From assembly GCA_964034945.1 (NCBI GenBank), contig OZ035962.1, positions 26,905,530 to 26,969,529 on the forward strand: 64,000 bases of DNA, read 5' to 3'. The notes under the pieces were generated by a model. It worked only from the letters and a program-made list of their open reading frames with translations, did not search any database and had not been told where the DNA came from. Every line of letters starts with the position of its first letter. Within the stretch, counting starts at the first letter, position 1. The stretch is from Chrysopilus asiliformis (taxonomy: Eukaryota > Arthropoda > Insecta > Diptera > Rhagionidae). Shown here one piece after another: positions 25,401 to 37,144 of this stretch. A program made the position numbers and the translations under genes.

Positions 25401-28400
25401 TTTAAAGAGAATGAAAAAATCGAAAATGACTCCACTCCAATTGATCACATTGTGGTAAGTGTAAAAATTAATAATCTTTGCTAAAAGTGAATCACAATAG
25501 TTTCGAGTCATTAAAAAAATTAAAAAGACTGTCGCTAAAATAGGAAGAGAAGGTAGGGATGCGCAAGTGTCATTGCGAAATTAAAACTTACACACAAAAA
25601 AAGGTGTGCGGGGGGATTTGGAAAGGCGAAAGTCAGTGTTACGTATTTTATGGCCGCTCGGGAAATAGTTTTGGAACTTGAGAGAAAACACTGTAACGAA
25701 ATGTAAATTCACATTCCGTTTAAGACATAAGTTCTGTTTAAATTTGTTTCGCATTTAGATCCTGTACTAATTGCATGTTTTTTTGTAAATTTTGTTCACT
25801 ATTCCGAGCGGTGACTCAGTGTATGGTTCAGTGTACTGTGGAGTAGATTATTTTTTAAATATCTACTCCAGAGTATATATTAAATTACATGGAGCACGGC
25901 CGTTATGGCGATTAAATGAAATTTTCACAAATGATGATTGAGTAAAAGGTCTGACGCGTTTGTTGAGCCGGCAAGAATTTTTTTATTTGAAGATTCCTGT
26001 TAGAGTTCCATTCGTAAAATGATTTCAAAATTCATCTGATGTGAAAAATGCTGTAGTTTTACTTCCGCACGAATTTCGGGCGCCAGAAAATATTTTTTTA
26101 TATTTCAGTTCTCGAAAATTTCGTTTTTTTTAATCTAACGGGCTGTTACCCAAAGAAGCACGCAATTTTTGAGCTTTTCTGACCTCACCTTTCCTTTTCA
26201 AAACGCTTTTAACGAATTTTTTTTAGCATTTTTAGTAATGCTATCACACTACCCTTTTCTTTTTAAACGTGTGATTTTTTTTATGGATAACCCTTGACCT
26301 AAGGCTTTATGATTATTAAATTCAGTTCTTTTGAAAGTAAATATATAAAATATCAACTGCTATTAATTTAAATAAAATTTGATTAAAATTGAACACATTT
26401 AAAAAAAAAAATTATTTGTAGGACCTATCAATTTCCGATGAAATGTCAACAAGCTTAGACTGCCCAATATCGGAAGATTGTAATTTCGGTGCTGATAGAT
26501 TTGATCGGGGCGTCGATACTTTAGGCTTCACATCAAGTTCCCTCTATACATCAACATTTGGTACCATGAATAAAACAATAGTCAAGCTAGAGAAACCAGA
26601 AGTAACGGCGACTATTGATTTGACGGACGATGAAGATCACGAGCTTAGCTGGCTGGCCGAGCTTAGACGAAAGGCACGATTGGCTGAGCCGTTGATTAGT
26701 CTAAGAGCCGCCGAATTGCATAAAAAACAAAGCGTTGATGTTACAGAAGTGATTGAAATCGACGATGACGATGAGAGTTCGAGAAGTAGTCCAATTCCTG
26801 TGGATAGCGGGGAACCGGCGATCATTGCCACAGCAAGTGTAAGTGAAAAATTAGTACCTAGTCAAGAGATTGAAGACTGTCAACGAGAGAAACCTAAACA
26901 TGGGCAGGAGAGTAATTTAAGCCATAATAAGGATTCCAAGCGAATGGAAGTTTCCGAGGTGGTGGAAACTGTCACAGCAGTGGAAACAGGAATGTCCAGT
27001 CAGAGTAGAGTTGAGAAGGAAATTTGTTTAAATGTGGATATGCCGAAAGACAATAACCATGCTATGAAGACTGATAACACTGTTGTGAAACCGCCTGATA
27101 AAAATCTACCACCTACGAAAGTTGCGCCACAGGAAAGTGCTGATAAAATAAAAAGTGATGCGAGATCAAAGAAGTCTGGAAGCAAGCCCGAAATCGTTCC
27201 AAGTAAAAATACGGAGAATGCAGCGCGAAAAACAGAGTCGCTCGAACGGAAAGATGTGGAATCGCAATCTGATATTGTTCCTAGTTCCCAATTGAATGTA
27301 AACGAGCTACAAGCAGCAGTTAAACAAATTGTAATTACGGATTCACATGAAAAGAGCGTGAATGTGGATAAAAGCTCAAATCCTATGCCAAATCAAACCA
27401 CATCTATTGCTGAAATGATTCAAACGGTCACGACTAGCGCAGAAAATTCAACTGCCCAAGTTTCAAAGACGAGTCCTGGGAAAAGAACAACAGATGGGGA
27501 AAAAGGAGTGATGGGATTAAAGGAAAAGAGTCAAGACGTTAGAAATCGTGTGGAAAATTCCGTTGATGAATTTATAAAAAGTAGTAAACAAAACTCAAAA
27601 GAAAAGGCAATAAGTGGCGAGAAAAGCGTAGAAAAATCGGTTGTAAAAAATACTGTAGAAAAGTTGGAGGAGAAAACGCAAATGTTGAAACCTTTCATTG
27701 ATGTGCAGAATTCTAAAAAAGAAATCGAGTCTGTAAAATCAAAGACCCATAAAATGGAAGAATGTCGCACAAACGTGGAGACTTTTGTTCATCCGGAAGT
27801 GGCTAAAAAATCTGAAACACAAAAGAATGCTGAATCGAAAGCCTCAACAAGTACAAATGCCACCAAAAGCGTTCGAAGAGAAATAATTTCGCCGGCTGCA
27901 AAAAAGTTTATGTGCGAGGATATTTTGTCCAGACGAGCGGAGGTAGTGATAAATTTGCAAAAATTGGAATTGGAGAAGGAGAAATCAAAGAATTCAGAGC
28001 AGATGCATTCACACAAAAGCAAAGCAACCGAAGAGACTAGTAACACACCAAAAAATAAACTGAGCGGCACAACCATAAAATCGAAACACAAACTTAATAA
28101 ATGTTCAGTTATGCTGCATCAGATCAATGAGTTTTCCCTTAAGGCGAAAGAGAAGCCCGTAAACCTGAATATATCGGTAGAAGTTGCGGCAAATTTGCAG
28201 AGTGGAATTCCAGAAAAGAGCAGTTGTTTAAATAAATCTTTGGATTTGTTTACTGCTTCAACAGAAGACGAATGTATTTCTCAAGTGGCTGAACTTTCGC
28301 TAGTCTCCAACGATCATTCGATTCGGGAAGTAACACAAGATGATGATTACATGCCGAGGATATCGGAAAGTGAGTTGGTGGAGGCGATTTCACCGGAACG

Positions 28401-31400
28401 GCCAGGCGAATTCTCAGAAACCGAAGACATCGACGTTGAGGTAGCGACAAAAAGTATTTCACCGGAATTGTTCAATAAATCCAGTCACGATCGCGAGAAA
28501 TGTCAGAATCAAGAGATTTTGTTTGAAATCGAATTCAATAGTGATCTGCCGCCATCGTCGTCCTCGTCTGGCAATGAGGGTGGCAGTATGTTGCGAAATC
28601 AAACCAAAGATCAGTTGATCGTCGCTGACACGATGGAGACCTGCGGAAATGCCGAGGATAACATCAGTATTGAGAATTCTGTTATGTCTGTGCCGGCGCC
28701 ATTGAACGAGGAGAATTTCACGAAAACCGTAGAAGATATTATTTCCGAGCATGCTTCAAATAATACGGAATTGTGCTCGAATTTATCCGTGCAGCAGAAT
28801 AGTTCAGCGGATGATGAATTTTCCAAGGAGATTCCAGAAACTGTCCCTGAACAGATGCTGACTGAGAAGGAAAATTCCGTGGAAGGGGCAATGGAAAAAT
28901 GCCCCGATGAGCCAAAGATCAGTTCCGATGAATTTCCCTTGGAACTTATGGGTGGTAATCTCTTCAACAGTGATGTTGAATCATCAAACACTATAGTGGA
29001 TGTTGGACAGGAAAAATCGGGTGAAGAAATTCAAAAGAATGCAGATAAATCTTCCAATTTGTTGACACCATCCGAAATAACATCAACTCAAACTGTGAAT
29101 GACAGTCGACCAGAGAAGGAGCAAGCAAATGAAATCAATGAGTTTCCATCGCTTCGGGTCTACTCAGACGATGATGATGATGAGATAAAATATATTGTAA
29201 AAAATGTCACCAACAATCCAATAATGCGGAAAACCTACCAACGCAAAAGAAATCCACCGGCGTCGAATTTAAACATATCGAGTGCGCCAGCAGACACAGT
29301 GAAAGATAGTGCATTGCTAGACCTACCTACCTTCAGTTCATCCTCATCCGATTGTAATGATGATGACGATTCAGCGAAATCGCTGGATATTCTTGAGGAG
29401 AGCGAAAATATGGACAACGATGACAATATAGACTCGTATTTGCATGATAACACAGATGATATTGACGATAATCCAATTGCAAAAGTCAGTCCTCCTAACA
29501 TTGGAAATGAATTGCAATTGAATGCGAGTGTGAAGAATTCTAGCGAAGGAAATGTTGTGTTCAGTATGAGTAAAGTTAAGAAGCTATCGTTGCCAGCACA
29601 GTCCGATCTAACGGAAATTCATCAAGCGCCAGTCAAATCACAGAATGTCGTCTACAGCATTAAGAAATCGAACATAACTACGCAGCAAAGTGATTCATTT
29701 TTGAATCAACAGAAGGATAAAACTATGGATGAAATCAATTCACGGCTGGACAGTTCACATCTCGCCAATTCGATTAACGATTGTCCATCATTCGGGGATG
29801 GCGATGAGTTGCGGAGTGCGTCATCATTGCTTGATTTGGATAACGAAGAAATTACCTCGCCGGCAATAGATCACTTTACGAATTCCGATGTTGCTGATGT
29901 AGCGCAATTCTTTGGCAAGGTGACTAATATTCAGAGTAAGAATTCACAATTGTCGAAGATTCTACAGAACGATAAAATAATAGATGCGTTCGAGGATGGT
30001 AAAAAAGGTATTAGCACGGAAAAGGTGCGAAAAACTGTCACGATAATGGAGGTGAGTGGAATTTTTTCTTTCTTAAAAAAGGCACTTAACATTCTTTCAC
30101 TGAAATTTCGTATTTCAAACCGTCCCCAAGATATTAATATTTTTCAAAGATTTTAGTTTTTTTTTCGCATTCTTTTTTTTACAAACTCACGAGTTTTCTT
30201 TGAAATATGGGAACAGATGGCCTAAAAGAAATTATTATTGCTGTTGCATTTCATAATTTCTCAAAATTTTACGAAATTTTTACACCAAAAGATTTTACGA
30301 GATCTTTAGAGAGATGTCGCATTGGCGAATCAGCTCCTGCAGCTGCCTGATCCCGACATAAGGTCGTGTAGCTGCAGGAACTGACGACAAAATGTCGGAC
30401 TCGGAGGAAGAACTTTCTCAACTAGTAATTATTTTAAAGTCAACATTATATTAAGTAGAGAGCCTATAACCTAGAGAGTGACGATGCTACCTTAATAGAC
30501 TGTGCTACTGATGACAATTATTACCGCCAGACGAAAAAATTATTGAAAATTATCATTTTATTTTATTTAATCTAACAATAATGACATTAGAAACTACCCG
30601 TCATGTTCCTGATATCAACTACAAGTAAGTCCCAGACACGCAGCTGCACATTTCTTGTAGTGTCCCATGCGCCATTGGATTACATGACTTATCGCTTACA
30701 CACCAAAAAATTCGTTTTTTTTTTTCAAAAGCGCATAGTTTTTGAGAAATCTGCAAAAAACTGTATTTTTGAAGAAAAAATTGTATGGGTGGTATCCGTA
30801 GAAAACTACGATTTTCGTAAAACTTATTTACAAAAAATTTCAAGTCGCTAACTCATCGCGTTCTCGAGTTGTTAAGATACGTAAAATGGACAGACGGATA
30901 CTGATCAGAAAGTTTTTATCTGCCCCCCTTCTCAAGTCTGTCTCCGTCATAAATACAATAATTTCCCTCTATAGCAGAAGAAAGTAAAAATTCAAGATCT
31001 TAGGGGAAATGTGAAACATTCGGCAGGATTTTTTTAAAGTTATATCCTGGCAAATTTCTTCACTAAATTGATTTGAAGGAAATGAAATTTCTTGACGGTT
31101 TTTTCTTATCTCCAACGGTTTTTGAGATATTTAAAAAAAATATATTTTTTTCACATATTTTTTTCGAAAGTTGCAGAAGATAATTTTATGTTGTACACAA
31201 CTGATATTATCTTTGAATGTTTAGGATCCCTTGGGCACCCCAAAAAGTTGGAAAGGACGAACAGAATTTCGTGAAGATGAAGCTGGACCAACTGATACTC
31301 TTCCCAATCTCACCAAACGTAAGACAGTTTCCTTCAAGGATTTGCCAACTAGACGGAAGGTATTGTCGTTCTCGCCATCACAATTTAATAGAATTCTTAA

Positions 31401-33720
31401 GGAACCAACGATCCTTGAGAAGAAAACCTACATAAAACCAGCATCAACAGGTCTAACCGTTTGGAGTTCACCAATCAACCAATTCACCCATCAACAAAAA
31501 CCAACATCCGCAACACATTCAACATCAACAGATTTATTGGATAGTTTGCCAAATAATATTCGTAATAGTAGCGTAAGTTCATTGCCATTAGCAGTATTGT
31601 CCGATAGTCCAACAAGAGCAACATCTCGTCCATCAACATCAACCTCATCAACAGCCCTATCGGCAATCGCCGGCGCCGCAACATCATTATCGTTGCGTGC
31701 GACACCGCCGCCATCGCCATCATCGCATTCTCCAGCCGAATCAGGTATGGATAAAAATTTATTTGTTTTAGACGATGAGGTTGACGCACAATTGTCAGTT
31801 TGTGATAATTTAACCGATCCTAGTGTTACCAATAATGATAGTAGTAAAACATTTGATATACGGACATCTTGTGAAAGTGATAACAACTTAAATACTCTTC
31901 CCGTTGTCGATGATTTGAAGAATCAAAATTCCAAATGTCACGTCCGTACCGATCTTATCGATCCTAATATATTAATTAACAATAATCCAAGTAGTCTGAG
32001 TAGTAGTGCTTCGTTTCGATTGCCCAACGATTGTTGTAATCTTGAGAATACGAATGCGAATACCATTGATTATGAATATGATGTGAGCAAGAATTTATCG
32101 CCAATGTTACCAACGGATAGTATGATTACGCCTGAGGAGCTCGACAAGATTTTATTGCTTTATCAGAAAAATAGTCTAAGTAATGATGATTCAGAATCAA
32201 AGGATGATGGCGAAATGAACGATCCGAATGAATTTATACCGGAATTCGGTATGACAGCGACACAATGGTGTCACGAGAATTTCGGCAAGAAGATCGAATG
32301 TCAAATTTCATTGCCGTTGAAGAAGCGTCGGAAATTGTCTCAGTTTAGTGACACGATTTCGATTAAGGATGAGGAGGTGCAGTACGTTGGATCACAGAAG
32401 ATCCTTCCCGATGAATTTGAAAAGGAAGCACCATCAACGTCACACGTAATGAATCTCAATTCCAGTAGTACTAGTGCAGCGGCAACTGCTGCACCGGGAC
32501 TCACACCGCGTAGTCAGCAGCGTGTTGAATGCATTTCGTATCCCTCGACGCCAATGTTGAGCATTGCAAATTTCGAGAATATGATTTGCTTTACGCAGCC
32601 AACTCGGCGGCAATTCAAAACCCCCGCCCAGCTTAAGGAAATCACACCAGTGAATCTGCAGACATTCAATATTCTACCGACACATCATACGATCGTGAAT
32701 AACAATAATAATCCAAATGATGTCGGCCATACTGTTCAAACGTTCAACATAATTCCGCCACAACAGACTGTCGTTAGTAATAATGGGAATCCAGCTACGA
32801 ATGTGCAGACATTTAGTATAATTCCACCACAAAATAATGTACAGACGGCTGGGAACACTGGTCAAATGTACCAGGATTCGTGCAATTTAACATCGAGTAA
32901 CATTCAGCAGAATTCCGATGTGAACAGCGTGAATGTCGGCTTCAATTTGAATTCAGCTAACGAACTTCCCACCGTACAAACGTTCAATGTGTCACCGAAT
33001 TCAATTCAGTACACGCACACGTTCCATCCGAATCAACAGTACACCACCACGACGTACAATATTCAACCGAATCAGACGCAAAACCATCAGCCGATAAATC
33101 AAATCAATATTCCCTCATTTGATATTCAAAGTATGATAAATTTGAGTAATTATCAGATGAATTCACAGCATTTAAGCAACTTTCTGCACAACAGCCAAAT
33201 TAATTTACAGGCTAAGCAAGCTGTGCTCCTAAACGACATGAATGTGCCGTGCAGTCTGCAAATTAGTCAACATCGCAATCCAATGTTGCAGCAACAGCAG
33301 TCGCAAGCCCATCAGCAGCAGCAGCAGAGCCAGGGACAAATTCAGGTACAGCAAGCACACAATTTGATGCCACAAATGCAATCGCAATCGCATGATGTTC
33401 AAATGCAACAATTATCGATGCGAAATAAACGAAAATTGGATACGTGCGAACAACAGCATTCGGGGGTGACGTGCATGAAGCAAGTGAAAAAATGCTGCGA
33501 TGATTGCAGATCGTGTTCAATTACTCACCATCAAATCGTACCGGTCACGCCACCCAAGGGAAAATCGAGAAAGGCAAACAATGGGCCCACCGATAGAATC
33601 ACACGAAGCTCCAATCGAACCACCGTCATTAACTACAAAGATGACGGCGGAATGACGGACTTAAAAGCGACGGCTGTGGCTAATCGGAAAAAGAAACCCA
33701 ATTCGGTTTACAGGAAATAA
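22443..33720 (+). CDS. Large unrecognised protein, nine coding exons, SIM-like and PP1-docking-like motifs
   Basis: Exons: 22443-22729, 22796-22913, 22987-23124, 23189-23274, 23339-23506, 25068-25173, 25398-25454, 26422-30051 and 31225-33720. All junctions are GT-AG and in phase, giving about 2,361 residues. I do not recognise the family. Residues 1-70 are Ser/acidic. About 70-320 (exons 1-7) are hydrophobic and helix-rich and look like a folded domain. Exon 8 is a long acidic, Ser/Lys-rich disordered stretch. It opens with two motifs like SUMO-interaction motifs, ATIDLTDDED and EVIEIDDDDE. Exon 9 starts with KTVSF and KVLSF, which fit the RVxF protein-phosphatase-1 docking pattern. It then has four copies of a VQTFNxxP motif, a Gln-rich tract and a basic tail. 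A nuclear scaffold or chromatin role is only an inference. An AATAAA signal lies at 34002-34007. Intron 5 holds a Helitron and other repeats. Confidence 0.8.
23963..24291 (+). mobile_element. Non-autonomous Helitron-like element, copy 2 (intron 5 of the large gene)
   Basis: It starts TC after A (23962) and ends CTAG before T (24292). It shares the terminal hairpin ACCCG/CGGGT, the expanded GTCT microsatellite near the 5' end and the body of copy 1 at 1379-1707. Both copies are 329 bp although they differ by small indels. It lies sense to the host gene. Confidence 0.72.
24453..24664. mobile_element. 212-bp TIR element (MITE) in intron 5 of the large gene
   Basis: The arms begin TCGGCCCTAGCATGGAA and match inversely over about 32 bp (one mismatch) at the right end. 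The interior is rich in TCGAATCGAA-type sequence. I could not identify a convincing TSD, so the superfamily is open. Confidence 0.6.
24690..25025 (-). repeat. Interspersed repeat family N, inverted copy
   Basis: Read on the minus strand it matches 47900-48250: GAGTCGATTGGAGT, a CTGTCTGTGAGTCT-type stretch, AGCTAGAGCC, AACCGAAAGTAACCAAAAT and the GCCAAAAGTTGGAG-like end. No terminal structure can be defined, so the class is unknown. Confidence 0.5.
30330..30384 (+). other. Strong hairpin in intron 8 of the large gene
   Basis: Arms TCAGCTCCTGCAGCTGC and GTAGCTGCAGGAACTGA pair over 15 of 17 positions, with a second inner stem CCGAC/GTCGT around a short loop. The total is about 55 nt on the transcribed strand of the host gene. 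It could be a small structured RNA precursor, a remnant of a MITE or chance; nothing in the sequence decides between these. Confidence 0.35.
32650..33000 (+). repeat. Four imperfect VQTFNxxP protein repeats in exon 9
   Basis: The motif (V/L)QTF(N/S)(I/V)xP occurs near 32656, 32736, 32806 and 32977, separated by Asn/Gln-rich spacers of varying length. It is part of the Asn/Gln-rich C-terminal third of the large protein. Confidence 0.7.
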
Positions 33721-34014
33721 TTTTTTTTTTAAATTTCCACACAAGCGCTTCTGAAACTATTTAAAGTTCATAAATATTTGCTGAAGTCATCCCTAATTTA
33801 AATTATTTCTATTCTAAAAGCATTTGGTAAAATATTTTTAATATTACGTTGTTGAAAACGTACTTTTTTTTGTTTTGCAAATTAATACCATTTAATCAAT
33901 ATCAAGATATAAAAAATATTTTCATATGTGTACAGTCGTATAAAAAGTATAAATCAAGAATGAAAATATTTTGAACAATGAAAATATTTGGAATGAATTT
34001 AAATAAAACTTATA

Positions 34015-34118
34015 ATCAACATTATCTTCAATCAACATTATCTTCAATCAACATTTTCATCAATCAACAAATCTTCAATCAACAAAATCTACAATCAACA
34101 TTCAACACAATCAACTGT
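34015..34118. repeat. Degenerate short tandem repeat after the large gene
   Basis: A run of variants of CTTCAATCAACATTAT with a period near 17 bases. It lies just beyond the probable poly(A) signal at 34002-34007. It explains the Asn/Gln/Ile-rich open frame at 33978-34169, which I do not regard as a gene. Confidence 0.6.
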
Positions 34119-35183
34119 CAACCAATCAAAAATGAAATTTTAACGAGCAAAGTTGTATCAAAAACTTAAATTAATTCACATAAGTTGTTGTCCTTTCACA
34201 AAGTTTTGCAAAAAGAAAAAAAAAAACTGAAAAAGAAATTCATTTTAAAATTTAAAATTAATTTCATCACTTCGATGATTGATTGATCGTAAAATTTCCT
34301 GTTATCAGCATTTTTTAGACATTTTATTTATTCAAAGGTGAAATTAATCTTTTAATATTTTCGTTCCGTTTAAGTTTAGTTAATTTTTTTTAACAAGTTT
34401 ACACCGGATCTTTGTAAGACTTGGGATCCTTGCTTACCTAATCGCACTTCCCTTTTACCGTTCAGTTCACAAATTGCCGCAATTTAATTTCAGCCCAATC
34501 GGTGGACTGGTTTTCGAGTTGAAGCTTGAGATTAGGCTTGCCTAGGAATATTTACCTTTTTTCTCAATCCTTTCGAAAATAAAAAATTTGTTCGATAGTA
34601 AAAGTTCTTAAATGAATTAATTCGAAATTTTTAACGAAAATTAACGGCGCCTCCAATACCAGTCGACTGATTAAGATTAAATTGTAGCTTGCGTATGTAT
34701 TTTAAGGGAGAAGGCTAGAGAAAAGGGGAAAGTTGTGTTGGAAAATCACGTCTCTATCTTGCCTAACTACGAAGTTTCTATCCGTCCTCGTGTAGCTAGT
34801 AATTTCTATTAGAATTTAAAAAAAAATGAAAGAAATTGAATATTTTGCTTTACAAACTTTTCGGAAATTGCACGATAAAAGTTACCCCGAAACAGGGCTT
34901 TTTTTTTTGCTTACCCTCATAGAATCCCACAATTTGAAATTTTTGTTTTAATAATATATAAAAATCGGTCAACCCATCACCAATAATTTTGTCTGAATGC
35001 TTTTTCACAATCTGGCAAATGTGTCACCTTAATCGTCCTTTTATTCTTAAAATATATTCATGAACATTTTCAATTCATATTCAGAATGATGATATTTATA
35101 TCTAGGTAAAACACGGATGTTTTGCGTTCGCTCGCCTTTTAACTCTTGTGTTTATAACTCTATATGAGAATCATATAGTAGAA

Positions 35184-35916
35184 CAGTAGAGCACGCTTAA
35201 ATGCACAACGGATTTTGTCGCAATCGGCTTCCATTCAAGCGTGTAAAATTTAATGTAATTTTAACATTTGTGAACTTGAACATAACAAAAGCTACAATTG
35301 CCAATCTGGCAATCATTGGAGACCCGTTTGGTGATATTCGTATCAAAATTCGAACAGTTGTACCAAAATTCCACTTTGAAGTCAAACTTTCCAATAAGAT
35401 TTTTTAAAATTTATTCCAATCGGATTTTGATGTATGGGAGTTTTATGTAGAATCATATCCTAAATAACTTTTGTTCTTGGACTTTTTTTGATAAGATGCA
35501 CCGTTTTTGAGATATTCACAAAAACCGTTTTCGTTCGTATGGGGGGTACCCCCCCTAATGGTCCATTTTTGCCCATTAACGAACTTAGCCTCGCATTTTA
35601 CGAAAAACGGATCTGCGCAAAATTTGAAGTCTCTAGCTCAATCCGTGCGCCCGCAATCCGCGCCACAGACAGACAGACAGACGGACAGACAGACGGACGG
35701 ACAGACAGACAGACGGACGGACATGCAGAAATTAATTATTTTTATCATTCTAAACACACTGGTGTAATTCATTTTTATGTGTGATGACGGGATCTTGGCG
35801 TTACAAACGGTAAGGCAAAGTTAATATACCCTTTGGTTTCACCATACGGGTATAAAAATGGATACATTTATGCATTTATTGCAATTATCCGTGTTGCATT
35901 TAAGTGTACTCTACTG
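35184..35916. mobile_element. Pogo-like TIR element carrying a nested family C repeat
   Basis: The left end CAGTAGAGCACGCTTAAATG and the inverse of the right end CAGTAGAGTACACTTAAATG match over about 28 bp. The right flank is TA; the left flank is AA, probably a mutated TA. Most of the interior is the family C copy at 35279-35858. The CAGTA-type ends are shared with other pogo-like MITEs in this window. Confidence 0.6.
35279..35858 (+). repeat. Interspersed repeat family C, long copy
   Basis: It begins AACATAACAAAAGCTACAAT, like the copy at 46072, and ends ACCATACGGGTATAAA. It contains a GGGGGGTACCCCCC palindrome and an expanded CAGACAGACGGACGG tract (about 35668-35722). Open frames across it (35488-35784 and 35507-35767) are products of the tract, not genes. 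Confidence 0.7.
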
Positions 35917-36115
35917 TATATTAGATTTTAGTATACCGTTTGTAATGTTTCGGATCAATAATCGGATACAAAAATCAACTATACCAGAATGTTTAAGGTG
36001 ACAAAAGATTTTGATTTTCGCCTGTTCGTCCGTCCGTCCGTGAACACGATAACTGTCGAAGCAATTGAACGAGAGACGTTTAATTTTACAAGGATGCGTT
36101 TCTCGTGGGGTTTAA

Positions 36116-36510
36116 AGCCTAGTATGCAGTTCGAGTAAAATGAAATTCTAACGCGGTCTCCAAATTGGCACATTAAAACCGAAGTAAAAACTGTTTGTGG
36201 AGAAAAAACATTGACAGCCGAGCACACACAATTAAAAAACCACACTCGTTAAGAAAACTGGAAACAGAACCTCTATTATTTTCATCTGTCAAATTTTTAC
36301 CTCGAATTTAATGTACCGAACAGTTAAAATGCTGGTAAAATCAAGTGGAGACTTTCTACACCATCTAGTGAGGCAACATTGCAACATGAGTTTTTCACAT
36401 CATTTTACCAGCGAACTGCGTACCGCTTGGGAAAATTTCTGAGGTTAAATTTAAGCTCAGCGTTAAATTTGTATAGGAAATTTCATTTTACTCGAACTGC
36501 GTACTAGGCT
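36116..36510 (+). mobile_element. Harbinger-type MITE, family B, copy 4
   Basis: 395 bp with TIRs AGCCTAGTATGCAGTTCGAG and inverse, flanked by TAA (36113-36115 and 36511-36513). It has the same orientation as copy 1 at 6219 and is closely similar to it, including the segment with ACATTGACAGCCGAGCACAC near the left end. Confidence 0.8.
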
Positions 36511-36759
36511 TAAGCATCGATTGTCGATATTATATATATATCTGTCTAAACCACACTTTAGTCCGCGTAGAAGATTTCTTTAAAAAAAAAAATACTTGAG
36601 CTGCAGCCAATAAATTTTACAGTTTTATTCTTTATGAGAGTCTAAAGAAGTACAGGCAACCCCCAATTACGTTTTTGGGCAGGTAAAATTTTACCGTATA
36701 TCAAGGGATTTGTAGTTTTACTTTTTACGTAGTTATAATAAAATATTGTGATCATAAAA

Positions 36760-37136
36760 AACTTCGAACTCTTAATTTTGGCAAAAAAAACATTTTCCGA
36801 GCATTCCCGGATCGATTGGTACAATATTACTAAAATTTCTCTCCGTCTGTCAGTTTGTGTAAAAGATTTCTCGAAAACCACTTAAGCTAGAGTAATGGGA
36901 TGTTTGGGTAAAATTCGTTAACAGAAAGTGCTCAAAATGGCGATTTACTTCGAAACTACTCTTTTCGGGAACAAAACACTCGAAATATTTCATATCGAGA
37001 TATCCTAAATCGAAGAAGTTTATTAAATTTGGGATATCAATCTGTAGGTCTGTCGGTTTACATGATAACTCTCGAACAATTTGAGGTAGAATCTTGGAAC
37101 TTTCAACAGATGCATTTCTCGTTAAAAAATCAATTA
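36760..37136 (+). repeat. Interspersed repeat family N, copy interrupted by a hAT element
   Basis: Phrases TTTTGGCAAAAAAAACATTTT, CGGATCGATTGGTACAATAT, CTCTCCGTCTGTCAG and GTGCTCAAAATGGCG align with the family N copy at 47900-48250. The hAT element at 37145-38594 is inserted at its 3' side, and the flanking sequence resumes at 38603. Confidence 0.45.
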
Positions 37137-37144
37137 GTCAGAAA

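Noticed and set aside
35488..35784. Overlapping open frames rich in Thr/Asp/Arg/Gln
   Set aside because: They are translations of the CAGACGGACGG tract of repeat family C.
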